A stretch of DNA of 18,329 nt from Actinomycetota bacterium (GTDB taxonomy: Bacteria; Actinomycetota; Acidimicrobiia; Acidimicrobiales; Ilumatobacteraceae): NCBI GenBank assembly GCA_009701105.1, contig WLKU01000013.1, forward strand, positions 1 through 18,329. Direction: 5' to 3'. The notes beneath the pieces were generated by a model that ran no database searches, was not told the DNA's origin, and was given only the letters and a program-made list of their open reading frames with translations. Position numbers and translations under genes: made by a program. Shown piece after piece: positions 7,458-15,146 of the stretch; position 1 is the first letter of the stretch; the number at the start of each line of letters is the position of its first letter.

Positions 7458-9284
7458 ATGGATATTTTAATTTGGGACGGAGATACACCCCCACCCGCTA
7501 CTGATCACTTAATCATTATGTGGAAGCAGTTCCGAACTAGTGATTCAACTGAGAGCACTATTTCTCTGCCAGAGTACGTCGAAGCTCACGCAAGTCGATT
7601 TCATTCAAAATTCACCCAGTTTGTTTGCGATATAGGTGAATCCGTCATTGATCAAAAGACAGTTAAAGAGCATCTCAAAATTAGGGAAAACTTTAGTTAC
7701 TGGTGGTTGACTTTATTCGCATCAACTCGATGGCACCCTCATAGCCGGATAACAGAAGCAGTCAAGTTGCTTGCACTTGAAGAAATACTTAGTTCTCGAA
7801 ATTGGACATCAATTGAACTCCGGACTGACAGTCGAGAGATCAATCAAGTGGTTTCGGAGTTTTGCCAGCAGGAAAAAAAGATGCTGAGGTGTGATAGCCA
7901 ATTTGCGATCAGGTCTAATTATTCTCGGCCCGAGTCAAAAATCTGGAACTCGATTTTCAAAGCACATCTTGTCATTGTGCGACAATATTTTCAGACAATG
8001 AAGGTCAAGCCACTCCCTACTCCAATTTCGGTTTCTAACATTATGATTTTTGACCACTTAACACGACTGAACGTAAATGCTGCTCGAGGGGGAGAGTTCA
8101 TTTCACAGTACTGGTCATTATTGATTCCAATTCTAAAAGATTCACAAAAAGATGCGACATGGATCCACCGATTTGTTGCCGCTGACGAAACCCCAACTCA
8201 TCAAGCAGCACAAAAAGTTCTTTCTGCGCTAAGCAATATATCTAATAGTCGACATTATTTGTTCGACAGTAGACCATCTATTCGAAATCTAACTCGAACT
8301 CTGTTCAATTTCTGGAACCTTGTACTTGCAAGATTTAGGGTCAGAAAAATTAATGAATCATTCATTCCTAGAGACTCGAAGTTAAATCTTTTCCCACTTT
8401 TTGCCGACGAGTGGCGCGAATCTTTGATTGGACCAACAGCAGTTCACCATCTTCTTGCGCTTGGGACGATGGAAGAAACACTCAATAGGCAACCCCACTG
8501 CCCTATTGGTCTTTACTTAATGGAAAATCAACCTTGGGAAATGGCACTAATCCATGCATGGAACCAATCTGGACATGGAAAATTAATAGGAGTGATTCAT
8601 GCTCCAATCCGCTTCTGGGATTTACGATTCTTTTCAGATCCCCGCATCATCTCAAACCAATCAAATGACTACAGCAAATTCCGGCCGTCTCCGTCAATTT
8701 ATGCTGTAAATAGTCCGATCTCCCGCAGACTCCTGGAAGATTCTGGAATTTCTGCACAGGTGATTGTAGATGTTGAGGCACTTATGTATCAATACCTAGT
8801 TGAGTCAGCCAAAAATCCTATTGGTCAAGACATCCTAATTCTTGGGGATTATTTTACGGAGTTAACGAATCGAATTATTTCGTTAGCTCAGCCCATTCTG
8901 AAACAAATCCAGCCAAACCAAACTGTTTGGTTTAAGCCTCATCCGCTTAATCGTGACAGTGTCACATCCATAGAAAAATTGGGCATAAAAGTAACACATG
9001 ACATGCTTTCAAGTCTTTTTGATCGTAGCTCAGTAGTAATTGCTCCGAGTGCAAGTACTGGAGCATTAGAGGCCTACTGTGCAAACAAACAGGTCATCTC
9101 GGTTCTCGATCCTTCAACCATGAATTTTAGTCCAATGCGTCATGTCGAAGGAGCAATTTTTATCGCGAACACCGAGGAGTTACTAACCGCAATTAAACCT
9201 GTACCGACTAGCGAGAAATCCACAAGCGCCCCTCTACTTTTTCTCGATAAGGGACTTCCTTTCTGGAAAAAGTTATTGGATTAG
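7458..9284 (+). CDS. Large surface-carbohydrate biosynthesis protein resembling the LIC13510 family
   Basis: This 608-residue protein has no signal peptide or membrane segment. The N-terminus MDILIWDGD, the NFSYWWLTLF motif (78-87) and LLALEE just after it match my recollection of the LIC13510 family, which is annotated only as surface carbohydrate biosynthesis. The C-terminal part has a GT-B-like arrangement: ILILGDYFTE, then WFKPHPLNRD (about 491-500) and APSASTGALEAYC (about 529-541), resembling motifs of CDP-glycerol phosphotransferases and polysialyltransferase-type enzymes. That suggests transfer from a CDP/CMP-activated donor, fitting the cytidylyltransferase upstream (inference). The catalytic reaction is unknown. 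There is no clear Shine-Dalgarno before ATG 7458. The downstream lactonase starts 5 bases after the stop. Confidence 0.7.
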   Translation: MDILIWDGDTPPPATDHLIIMWKQFRTSDSTESTISLPEYVEAHASRFHSKFTQFVCDIGESVIDQKTVKEHLKIRENFSYWWLTLFASTRWHPHSRITEAVKLLALEEILSSRNWTSIELRTDSREINQVVSEFCQQEKKMLRCDSQFAIRSNYSRPESKIWNSIFKAHLVIVRQYFQTMKVKPLPTPISVSNIMIFDHLTRLNVNAARGGEFISQYWSLLIPILKDSQKDATWIHRFVAADETPTHQAAQKVLSALSNISNSRHYLFDSRPSIRNLTRTLFNFWNLVLARFRVRKINESFIPRDSKLNLFPLFADEWRESLIGPTAVHHLLALGTMEETLNRQPHCPIGLYLMENQPWEMALIHAWNQSGHGKLIGVIHAPIRFWDLRFFSDPRIISNQSNDYSKFRPSPSIYAVNSPISRRLLEDSGISAQVIVDVEALMYQYLVESAKNPIGQDILILGDYFTELTNRIISLAQPILKQIQPNQTVWFKPHPLNRDSVTSIEKLGIKVTHDMLSSLFDRSSVVIAPSASTGALEAYCANKQVISVLDPSTMNFSPMRHVEGAIFIANTEELLTAIKPVPTSEKSTSAPLLFLDKGLPFWKKLLD

Positions 9285-9289
9285 TTAAA

Positions 9290-10003
9290 GTGGCTTCAAT
9301 TCATCCAGTATTTTCCCACATCCCTATTTTCGCCAGTGAGGAAGAGGCTTTTGATACTGCCGCGGAAAATGTCGTCAGGTTTATTCATAAGCAAATCGCG
9401 ACAGACAAGATTTGTCATCTTGTTCTCTCGGGTGGCAGATCGGTCTCAGAAGTACTACAACGTATCGACCCAGGACGCGTTGATTGGGAAAAAGTCATTA
9501 TCTCTTTAACGGACGAACGCTGTCTGCCAATTGGGAATAGTGAACGAAATGACCAAATGATTCATTTTTCGCTGTTCCCGCGCATCAACTCACGATTGCC
9601 TAAACTTCTCACGATTCCTGCCGAACTTGGGCCAACTCTAGGAGCCGATCAATACTGCAGGGATCTTTTTCAAATGAGATCTCCAGACATTGTTTTACTC
9701 GGCGTCGGAAGTGATGGCCACGTAGCTAGTATTTTTCCATCCAACCATGACTCTGAATCTTCAGAGATTGCCATCCCTATCACTGAAAGTCCAAAACCAC
9801 CGGAGTCGAGAGTTTCGCTAACGTTGCGGTACCTTCATGCTGCACCTCGTAGAATGGCCATCCTCACAGGTAAAGATAAGAGAACCCTTTTTGATCGCTT
9901 ATGCAGAGGACAATTACTTCCAGTTATAGACTTTGAACCTACGGACTGGTACCTCGACATAAATGCAACCAGCGGACTAGTCACAGAAGACTATGGAGAC
10001 TAA
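9290..10003 (+). CDS. pgl: 6-phosphogluconolactonase homologue
   Basis: This 237-residue protein has the usual length and the family motifs LVLSGGRS (44-51), TDERCLP (74-80), LLGVGSDGHVASIFP (136-150) and the later ESPKPPESRVSLT. It should hydrolyse 6-phospho-D-glucono-1,5-lactone to 6-phosphogluconate in the cytosol; NagB-type deaminases share the fold but lack this SDGHVASIFP form. It stands alone, without zwf or gnd, between a putative transferase and rfbF. It could be a misplaced housekeeping gene, or it could act on a phospho-lactone or supply pentose-phosphate carbon such as sedoheptulose 7-phosphate for the cyclase (inference). The start is GTG 9290, 5 bases after the previous stop. 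It ends just before rfbF and carries that gene's ribosome binding site. Confidence 0.88.
   Translation: MASIHPVFSHIPIFASEEEAFDTAAENVVRFIHKQIATDKICHLVLSGGRSVSEVLQRIDPGRVDWEKVIISLTDERCLPIGNSERNDQMIHFSLFPRINSRLPKLLTIPAELGPTLGADQYCRDLFQMRSPDIVLLGVGSDGHVASIFPSNHDSESSEIAIPITESPKPPESRVSLTLRYLHAAPRRMAILTGKDKRTLFDRLCRGQLLPVIDFEPTDWYLDINATSGLVTEDYGD
9995..9998 (+). promoter_or_regulatory. Ribosome binding site fixing the rfbF start
   Basis: GGAG, within the last codons of the lactonase gene, lies 9 bases before ATG 10008. It supports that start over the in-frame ATG at 9993, which overlaps the site itself. Confidence 0.65.
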
Positions 10004-10007
10004 CTCA

Positions 10008-10787
10008 ATGAAAACTGTAATTCTTTGTGGCGGTTTTGGAACACGAATCAGGGACGTAACAGAAGATCTTCCAAAACCAATGATCCCAATCGGACGTCTA
10101 CCAATTTTATGGCACCTGATGAAATACTACGCTTCATTTGGGCATAACGAATTTGTCCTTTGTCTCGGATATAAAGGTCAGTTAATCAAGGACTTTTTTC
10201 TCAACTACCAGTCCCATACCCAGGACTGCACAATTGATCTTGCAAATCCGCAAAAAATTCATTTCCATTCGACAGATGCCCAATTAAATTGGAAAGTAAC
10301 ACTTGTGGATACTGGTTCCGACTCAATGACTGGAAGCAGGATTTATAAAGTTCGACAACACGTAGATAGTGCACAGTTTTTTTTAACATATGGAGATGGT
10401 TTAAGTAACGTAGATTTAAAATCTTTACTCAAATTTCATAATGATCACGGCAAAACATTGACGGTCACTGGTGTCCGTCCTCCGGGGCGATTTGGAGAAT
10501 TGAGAGCCAATGATGAAGGGATTGTTTCTGAATTCAATGAGAAACCACAAGCTAGCGACGGTCTGATCTCTGGTGGATTTTTTGTGTGTGAACCCAAATT
10601 GTTTGATGTTTTAACCGACAACAATGACTTGGTGTTCGAGCAAGAACCTATGAGAGAGCTGGTTGCCAGAAAAGAACTTGCCGTATATGAACATAAGGAT
10701 TTCTGGCAATGCATGGATACCGCAAGAGATTGGCAATTACTTAATCAACTGTTTGCGACAAATAAGGCACCATGGAAAACCTGGTAG
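10008..10787 (+). CDS. rfbF: Glucose-1-phosphate cytidylyltransferase
   Basis: This 259-residue protein, the length typical of RfbF/DdhA, catalyses CTP + glucose 1-phosphate to CDP-glucose + PPi, the committed step to CDP-linked 6-deoxyhexoses. Seen: the nucleotidyltransferase signature CGGFGTR (7-13) with LPKPMIPIG, TYGDG (127-131) holding the metal-binding Asp, PPGRFGEL, SGGFFV, FEQEPMRELV and FWQCMDT. The PILWHLMKYY and VTLVDTGSDSMTG stretches distinguish it from RmlA- or UTP-type enzymes. ATG 10008 gives the family's standard MKxVILxGG N-terminus and has a good ribosome binding site. It overlaps rfbG by 16 bases, so the two are probably translationally coupled. Confidence 0.96.
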   Translation: MKTVILCGGFGTRIRDVTEDLPKPMIPIGRLPILWHLMKYYASFGHNEFVLCLGYKGQLIKDFFLNYQSHTQDCTIDLANPQKIHFHSTDAQLNWKVTLVDTGSDSMTGSRIYKVRQHVDSAQFFLTYGDGLSNVDLKSLLKFHNDHGKTLTVTGVRPPGRFGELRANDEGIVSEFNEKPQASDGLISGGFFVCEPKLFDVLTDNNDLVFEQEPMRELVARKELAVYEHKDFWQCMDTARDWQLLNQLFATNKAPWKTW

Positions 10788-11848
10788 AAGCTCTACATAG
10801 TTTTCGTGGTCGTCGAGTTCTGATCACGGGTAATACTGGGTTCAAAGGCTCTTGGTTAAGTTTGTGGCTACACCAACATGGTGCCCAAGTCTTCGGATAT
10901 GCACTGCCGGCCGAAGAAGGTTCACACTTCACAGAACTTCATCTCGAGAGGCTGATCCAGCATGAAAATGGAGACGTCAGAGATCTCACGCACCTTTCAC
11001 GCTTTGTAGAAGTGGTTCAACCTGAAATCGTTTTTCACCTTGCAGCTCAAGCCTTGGTGATTGCATCCTATGAAGACCCCAAAGCAACTTTTGACATAAA
11101 TGTCGGTGGCGGTACCAATATTCTAGAATCAGTTCGTCTTACCAAGTCAGTACGAGCACTTGTTTTCATCACCTCAGATAAGTGTTATCTAAACAAAGAA
11201 ATTATTCGAGGTTATGTCGAATCTGATGAACTTGGCGGCCATGATCCTTATTCGGCATCAAAGGCGGCGGCCGAACTAGTTTTTGCTTCTTACGCACGCT
11301 CCTTCTTTAGCGATAGACCATTCTTTGGAGCAGCATCAGCAAGAGCTGGAAATGTAATTGGTGGCGGCGATTGGTCAGCAAACCGAATTATTCCAGATTG
11401 TGTCCGAGCATTAATCGGGGGGGAATCGATTGAGGTACGAAACCCACACGCAACTAGGCCATGGCAACACGTCCTTGAGCCTCTTTCTGGTTATATCACC
11501 CTTGGTTCGCGACTTTTAAAACATGGTGGGGGAAACATGAACTCTTGGAACTTTGGCCCACCAGAAACTGCTGTCCATACGGTAGAAGATGTAACTAGGA
11601 CCGCGATAAGCGAATGGGGGTCAGGGGAAATTAACGTCAGTGAAATTAGCGGCAAACTTCACGAAGCGAACCTCCTCCAGTTGAACTGTGCAAAAGCAAC
11701 GTTAGAGCTTGGGTGGAGACCTCGTTGGGGGTTTGAAAGGACAATGCACGAAACAATAAAGTGGTATCGACAATTCCACGAAGGCATAGACACACTGACA
11801 ACTTCCGCTAGCCAACTGCTCTCCTACGAAATGAGCGACAATGATTGA
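10772..11848 (+). CDS. rfbG: CDP-glucose 4,6-dehydratase
   Basis: This 358-residue extended SDR converts CDP-glucose to CDP-4-keto-6-deoxyglucose. Seen: the NAD-binding TGNTGFKGSW (19-28), HLAAQALV (89-96), TSDKCY (134-139) with the Asp-Lys pair where other nucleotide-sugar dehydratases have Asp-Glu, GGHDPYSASKAAAE (155-168) with catalytic Tyr160 and Lys164, and ARAGNVIGGGDW. TSDKCY followed by GGHDPYSASK is diagnostic of the CDP-glucose enzyme versus dTDP-glucose RmlB. ATG 10772 is preceded by AAGG at 10764-10767 at a short spacing of 4. It overlaps rfbF upstream by 16 bases and the cupin gene downstream by 8. Confidence 0.96.
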   Translation: MENLVEALHSFRGRRVLITGNTGFKGSWLSLWLHQHGAQVFGYALPAEEGSHFTELHLERLIQHENGDVRDLTHLSRFVEVVQPEIVFHLAAQALVIASYEDPKATFDINVGGGTNILESVRLTKSVRALVFITSDKCYLNKEIIRGYVESDELGGHDPYSASKAAAELVFASYARSFFSDRPFFGAASARAGNVIGGGDWSANRIIPDCVRALIGGESIEVRNPHATRPWQHVLEPLSGYITLGSRLLKHGGGNMNSWNFGPPETAVHTVEDVTRTAISEWGSGEINVSEISGKLHEANLLQLNCAKATLELGWRPRWGFERTMHETIKWYRQFHEGIDTLTTSASQLLSYEMSDND

Positions 11849-12290
11849 TGGAGTTACGGTAACCCCACTTCCACAGTTCCACGATGAACGAGGAAATGTG
11901 ATGCACATGCTGAAAACAACTGATTCAATTTTTCAGCAATTTGGTGAAATTTATTTTTCAGCTGTTTATCCAGACGTAGTCAAGGCATGGCATATTCACA
12001 CCCGAATGACACTTAATTACGCGGTTCCAATCGGAAAGATTAAATTGGTGCTTTATGACGACCGACCTAAAAGTCCAACTCACGGAGAAATACAGGAGTT
12101 ATTTCTTGGTCCATATAATTACTGCCTCGTCACCGTGCCACCAAATATTTGGAACGGATTTAAAGGTGTCGGCACTGAAATGTCACTCGTAGCAAACTGT
12201 GCAAGCATTCCTCATGACCCCATGGAAATTAGTCGACTTGATCCGAGTGATAATCATATTCCTTATGATTGGGCGCTGAAGCACAAATGA
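11841..12290 (+). CDS. RmlC-like cupin, probable nucleotide-4-keto-6-deoxysugar epimerase
   Basis: This 149-residue single-domain cupin is shorter than RmlC (about 180). HDERGNVMHML (14-24) matches the RmlC N-terminal DxRG motif, WHIHTRMTLNYAV (50-62) holds the likely active-site His, and GKIKLVLYDDR (65-75) matches the GEVxDVxxDLR strand. VPPNIWNGFKG matches the IPxGxxHGFxx strand. Directly after rfbF and rfbG it is best read as a 3- and/or 5-epimerase of CDP-4-keto-6-deoxyglucose giving an L- or altered-configuration sugar (inference). The lysine RmlC uses beside its His is not evident, so a 4-keto isomerase of the FdtA type cannot be excluded. It shares an ATGA overlap with the next gene, suggesting coupled translation. 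Confidence 0.78.
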   Translation: MIDGVTVTPLPQFHDERGNVMHMLKTTDSIFQQFGEIYFSAVYPDVVKAWHIHTRMTLNYAVPIGKIKLVLYDDRPKSPTHGEIQELFLGPYNYCLVTVPPNIWNGFKGVGTEMSLVANCASIPHDPMEISRLDPSDNHIPYDWALKHK

Positions 12291-13237
12291 AACCTACTGT
12301 CCTCCTCACTGGAGGATTTGGAAACTTGGGTGGTCGAATTTCGGCGGCACTCCATATTCAAGGTGATTGGAACATAGCGCTTGCGTCAAGAACTCATACC
12401 CAAGCTCCGACATGGGCACCAAATGCAAAAATTATCAATCTTGATTTATTGGAAAAGAGTCAAATCAAGAATGCTTGCAGAGACATATCTGCGGTTATCC
12501 ACCTTGCTGCGTTAAATGATCGACAAGCTCTCGAAAGTCCAATCCGTGCTGAACAGATTTCTGGTTTGGGTACTCGACATCTTTTAGAATCTGCAATAGA
12601 TTCAGATGTTGAACGATTTATATTTATGTCAACAGCACATGTATACCGTTCTCCCCTTGAGGGTACGATCACTGAATTAACCCCTACCGAAAACCGCCAT
12701 CCATATGCATTAGGTCGGATGGTGGGAGAACTTGCAGTCGCCGAGTTTCACAAGCGTGAAGAGATAATTGGAGTGCGATTGCGTTGTGCAAATGGGTTTG
12801 GGGTACCGATGGACCCACATGTGAATATTTGGCATGTTTTAGTTAATGATTTATGCCAACAAGCTGTTTCTTCAAAACAAATGATTTTACAATCATCTGG
12901 CAATCAACAACGAAATTTTATTCCGATCTCGGATATTTGTTCAGCTTTCCTTCATCTCCTCAAACTTGATCGGAGCAAAATTGCAGATGGTTTATTTAAT
13001 CTTGGAGGTCCTTCGTCGTTGACGGTTTTTGAGATGGCGGAACTCATAGCTACTCGTTGTGGTGTCGTACTTGGATTCACACCGTCAATCTCGAGACCAA
13101 ACCCATCTCAAGATGAAAACTACTCCGGCCTGGATTATCGAATCAACAAACTACAGGCAACTGGATTTTTCCCAAAGGATCTTAAGGCCAATGAGATTGA
13201 TGCAATCCTCAGAATGTGTGCGCAGCGTAACTCATGA
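12287..13237 (+). CDS. Extended SDR: NAD-dependent epimerase or 4-keto reductase of the CDP-sugar pathway
   Basis: The 316-residue protein starts at the ATGA overlap with the cupin gene; a longer frame to 12269 is less likely. GGFGNLG (9-15) is the NAD(P)-binding glycine motif, HLAALNDR (72-79) follows, and MSTAHVY (114-120) carries the catalytic Ser115. Tyr140 is present but the residue four on is Arg144 (YALGR) where the usual motif is YxxxK. NFIPISD, DGLFNLGG and a C-terminal substrate half complete the family pattern. As the last enzyme after rfbF, rfbG and the epimerase, it should reduce the 4-keto group to give a CDP-6-deoxyhexose (inference). The Arg substitution may be a subfamily trait or mean altered activity. 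It overlaps the next gene at ATGA. Confidence 0.82.
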   Translation: MKPTVLLTGGFGNLGGRISAALHIQGDWNIALASRTHTQAPTWAPNAKIINLDLLEKSQIKNACRDISAVIHLAALNDRQALESPIRAEQISGLGTRHLLESAIDSDVERFIFMSTAHVYRSPLEGTITELTPTENRHPYALGRMVGELAVAEFHKREEIIGVRLRCANGFGVPMDPHVNIWHVLVNDLCQQAVSSKQMILQSSGNQQRNFIPISDICSAFLHLLKLDRSKIADGLFNLGGPSSLTVFEMAELIATRCGVVLGFTPSISRPNPSQDENYSGLDYRINKLQATGFFPKDLKANEIDAILRMCAQRNS

Positions 13238-14163
13238 TGCTCAACTCGAATCACCAACGCGATGAAATCCCTACAGTGTCAGTCATTATTCCTACCTACA
13301 ACCATGCCAAATATCTAAGTGGTGCGCTCCAGTCAGTCATTAATCAATCATTTACAAACTGGGAAGCAGTAATCATAAACAACTATTCGGATGACGACAC
13401 AGTTGAAATTGTTGCAAAATTCAATGAACCAAGATTTACTCTGTTCAATTTTAGAAACGAGGGAGTAATAGCTGCTTCTAGAAACGAGGGGTTGCGCCAC
13501 GCCAAAGCCCCCATCATTGCATTTCTTGACTCTGATGACATTTGGTATACAGACAAACTCAATCGTTGTTTGGAAGAATTCAAAAATGGAGTAGACATCG
13601 TTTGTCATGGCGAGAATTGGGTTTCTACTGACTCTCCCCCAAGAGCGATGTTTTATGGACCTGTCAATCGAGCTAGCCATAAAAACCTTTTATTTCGTGG
13701 TAATTGTATTTCTACATCTGCCACGCTTCTTCGCAAAGATCTGCTAAATCAATTGGGTGGATTTGATGAAGATCAGACTTTTGTTACTGCAGAGGACTAC
13801 GAACTCTGGATGCGACTTTCGCTTTCAAATTCAAAGATCGTGTTTGTCGATCAACTTTTGGGAGAGTATCGCCGGCATGATCAAAATGCAAGCAGCTCGG
13901 TTACTCGACACCTCGCGGCAGAAATTGCGGTCATTAACGTTCATATCAAATTTGAATCAACCTCGCTTTTTAATAAATTTCGAGCACGACACCGAAGAGC
14001 AAAAGCAATTTATAGTGCCGGGAGAACCGAAATGCGTGGAGGGCGAAATGGATTGGCTATTTTGTTTTTTCGGCAAGCAATACTGCAGTCACCATTTTTT
14101 CTAAGAACCTACGTCGCAACAATTCTTGCGATGAGAAATCATCTGCTTGGAAAGTCAAAGTAA
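13234..14163 (+). CDS. Glycosyltransferase family 2 (GT-A)
   Basis: This 309-residue inverting-type glycosyltransferase has VSVIIPTYNHAKYL (15-28) at the N-terminus, the nucleotide-binding region, ASRNEGLRHA (81-90), the DxD-type metal site FLDSDDIW (97-104), and the acceptor/catalytic-base segment TAEDYELWMRLS. The C-terminal 60 residues are basic (FRARHRRAKA) and look membrane-peripheral, with no confident transmembrane helix. It would add one sugar to the lipid-linked repeat unit at the cytoplasmic membrane face; which sugar is not readable. It starts in an ATGA overlap with the reductase gene; ATG 13237 is an equally possible start. It ends in a TAATG overlap with the next gene. Confidence 0.93.
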   Translation: MMLNSNHQRDEIPTVSVIIPTYNHAKYLSGALQSVINQSFTNWEAVIINNYSDDDTVEIVAKFNEPRFTLFNFRNEGVIAASRNEGLRHAKAPIIAFLDSDDIWYTDKLNRCLEEFKNGVDIVCHGENWVSTDSPPRAMFYGPVNRASHKNLLFRGNCISTSATLLRKDLLNQLGGFDEDQTFVTAEDYELWMRLSLSNSKIVFVDQLLGEYRRHDQNASSSVTRHLAAEIAVINVHIKFESTSLFNKFRARHRRAKAIYSAGRTEMRGGRNGLAILFFRQAILQSPFFLRTYVATILAMRNHLLGKSK

Positions 14164-15146
14164 TGATGATTGCTTCTGCGAACAACATCCGCTACTACTC
14201 TCTTGCTCGGCAAGCCCTGGTTGAGGCTCTTTTTTTAGCAGGGATTGGTCGTGGTGATCATGTACTCATTCCAGAATTGATATGCAAGGATGTTGTCGCA
14301 TCTATTCATACCGCTGGAGCAATTCCGATTTTTTATGCGGTAGATGAGTTCTTGAACCCAATCAATCTGGAGATAGACCTACCAGTTGCAGCGATTATCG
14401 CCGTTAATTATTTTGGTTTCCCACAGAATCTAGAGATTTTTCAAAATGCTTGCAAAAAATTAGGAGCAGTTTTAATCGAAGATAATGCCCATGGATTTCT
14501 CAGTTCTGATAGTTCCAATTTGTCTCTCGGGACACGCGGCGACATCGGAATTGTGAGCATTCGGAAATCTCTCCGCATTCCAGATGGTGCCCAGCTAATT
14601 GTCAATAACATAGAACTGAGCAAAAACATCCCCAACCAACTCCCCTACATTCATGGACCACTGGGAGTCAGATTTAACACACAAAAATTGATTCTCAATA
14701 TCCAGAACCGTGTTCATCTTCCACTTCTAAAATGGATGCGCTCGCTAGTTCGTCTTTTTCGTCTTATTAAGACTGGCTCACATCTTCCTATTTCTGCACC
14801 CAGCGCAGAATACGAAAACATAATTTCGTCTGGTCCGCGCGATTCATCAATGGAGCAAATTTCCAAACTTGATGTTTCAAATGAGAGCAAACGTCGCATT
14901 CGTCTTTACCACAGTGTTTCTGAGTTGGTGTTGCATTGCAATATTCGACCCATATTTGATGTCTTGCCGCCCCACTGCATTCCGTATGGTTTCGCTTTTT
15001 ATGGAAACCATGAAGCTGCCAGTGAAGTGCAAAGGCTCGTTGGCGCATTGGGAGTTGAAGCGATACATTGGCCAGATTTACCGGAATCCGTGGTTGCTAC
15101 AGCTCCTTTTCACTATCGAAATTTATGGGTGGTGAACTTCTTATGA
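14163..15146 (+). CDS. Short DegT/DnrJ/EryC1-like PLP-fold protein
   Basis: This 327-residue protein resembles sugar aminotransferases of the DegT family but is short (family about 370-400). Seen: an N-terminal helix (YYSLARQALVEALFLAGIG, 11-29), GDHVLIPELIC (31-41), AVNYFG (80-85), LIEDNAHGF (104-112) with Asp107 for the PLP nitrogen, and GDIGIVSIRKSLRIPDGAQL (126-145). Lys135 is a plausible aldimine Lys, but the spacing differs by about one residue from the usual SFxxxKxxxxGEGG and the GEGG is DGA. Later conserved parts are weak. It could be an active aminotransferase on a 4-keto sugar or a non-catalytic relative. It overlaps the GT2 gene by 1 base and the FemAB-like gene at ATGA, and the tight pairing with the latter suggests a joint function. 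Confidence 0.72.
   Translation: MMIASANNIRYYSLARQALVEALFLAGIGRGDHVLIPELICKDVVASIHTAGAIPIFYAVDEFLNPINLEIDLPVAAIIAVNYFGFPQNLEIFQNACKKLGAVLIEDNAHGFLSSDSSNLSLGTRGDIGIVSIRKSLRIPDGAQLIVNNIELSKNIPNQLPYIHGPLGVRFNTQKLILNIQNRVHLPLLKWMRSLVRLFRLIKTGSHLPISAPSAEYENIISSGPRDSSMEQISKLDVSNESKRRIRLYHSVSELVLHCNIRPIFDVLPPHCIPYGFAFYGNHEAASEVQRLVGALGVEAIHWPDLPESVVATAPFHYRNLWVVNFL

Noticed and set aside
10377..10384. Eight-base homopolymers (A8 at 7294-7301, T8 at 10377-10384, 16725-16732 and 17663-17670) as phase-variation switches
   Set aside because: They are short, encode normal residues (Lys, Phe) in intact frames, and are expected in moderately AT-rich DNA; comparison of strains would be needed.
15068..15142. 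Longer N-terminus for the FemAB-like protein
   Set aside because: The extra 25 codons only overlap the DegT-like gene, and ATG 15143 makes the same ATGA junction seen elsewhere in the operon.
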